Source of the DNA: a bacterium
Lineage (GTDB): Bacteria > Electryoneota > RPQS01
Reading direction: 5' to 3'
Assembly: GCA_023382385.1 (NCBI GenBank)
Contig: JAHDVH010000001.1
Span: 801,611 to 865,610 of the forward strand
Length of the DNA: 64,000 nt
Notes under the pieces: model-generated
Database searches by the model: none
What the model saw: the letters and a program-made list of their open reading frames with translations, nothing else
Told to the model about the DNA's origin: nothing
Position numbers and translations under genes: made by a program
Part shown: positions 63,817 through 64,000 of the stretch, piece after piece
How the letters are laid out: each line of letters begins with the position of its first letter
Position numbering within the stretch: the first letter of the stretch is position 1

Positions 63817-64000
63817 GGTGACGGCGGGGTTGATTGAACGTGCGCGCGAATCTCAGTCATCGAGTCACCGCCGAACTTTTCCATAAAGGGGTTCATCAAA
63901 GCGATTAGAGTCATTGCTTCGCCGACGATTCCGGCAGCGGGAACAACACAGACGTCACTTCGCTCTCGCAGCGCTTGTACTGCTTCACCGGTTGCCAGAT
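63807..64000 (-). CDS. aroC: Chorismate synthase, C-terminal fragment (5'-truncated by the window edge)
   Basis: Read in the minus strand, 64 codons including the TAG are present: [52 protein letters not shown] and a short tail. The [17 protein letters not shown] stretch is the conserved C-terminal block of chorismate synthase. Together with aroK and aroB-aroQ it forms an operon with overlapping ends. Confidence 0.88.
   Translation of the reverse strand, partial: LATGEAVQALRERSDVCVVPAAGIVGEAMTLIALMNPFMEKFGGDSMTEIRAHVQSTPPSPWQ

Noticed and set aside
1-64000. tRNA, rRNA, CRISPR array, insertion sequences, prophage genes
   Set aside because: No cloverleaf, rRNA-like stretch, regularly spaced repeats, transposase or integrase was seen on either strand.

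Overview
This 64 kb window comes from a flagellated, double-membrane bacterium. FlgH and FlgI (L and P rings) and many signal peptides show an outer membrane. A secreted beta-helix protein ending in a type IX-style sorting tail points to the FCB group (Bacteroidetes-Chlorobi-Fibrobacteres and related candidate phyla). The mix of a large flagellar locus, this sorting tail, a short archaeal-type ProRS and a DUF4846 protein suits an uncultivated FCB candidate phylum. This placement is inference: no rRNA gene is present to confirm it.

Positions 1-34550 hold one huge flagellar locus, all on the minus strand. In transcription order, block 1 (34522 to 22141) is flgC, a small ORF, fliE-F-G-H-I-J, a MotE-like gene, fliK, a zinc-ribbon ORF, flgD, the TIGR02530-type flagellar operon gene and flgE. 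Block 2 (21985 to 9329) is fliL-M-N-O-P-Q, an HDOD gene, fliR, flhB-A-F, an 85-aa membrane protein, fliA, a 96-aa ORF, an AMIN-TM-HTH protein and an 82-aa FliK-N-like ORF. Block 3 (9140 to 1) is flgF-G-A-H-I-J-N-K-L, followed by gmd and a truncated glycosyltransferase. Good sigma-54 promoters precede blocks 1 and 3, each with a shared GATTCTTAA element about 65-75 bp farther upstream. A sigma-54 activator (NtrC family, GAFTGA intact) lies at 42631-44010 and is the obvious candidate regulator. flgB, flhG, flagellin, fliD, fliS, motAB and che genes are not in the window.

Positions 34893-37935 encode an HlyD/ABC-2 exporter on the plus strand. Positions 37936-38269 hold a strong sigma-70-type promoter and a structured leader with an internal terminator-like hairpin, in front of a secreted HExxH protein (38270-39997) that I do not recognise. 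A bidirectional terminator separates it from a minus-strand pair: a Cys-rich secreted protein and a beta-helix protein with a sorting tail.

Positions 44332-53401 are a plus-strand run: uvrA, an M28 peptidase with an M19-like C-terminal region, nadA, an aspartase-like gene, a TauE/SafE permease and a DUF4846 protein, closed by a textbook terminator. Positions 53485-64000 are minus-strand housekeeping genes: a secreted hypothetical, ftsH, a cobalamin adenosyltransferase, proS, two small envelope proteins, lpdA, trxB, and a shikimate cluster aroC-aroK-aroB/aroQ in which aroB and aroQ are fused. No tRNA, rRNA, CRISPR array or insertion sequence was seen.
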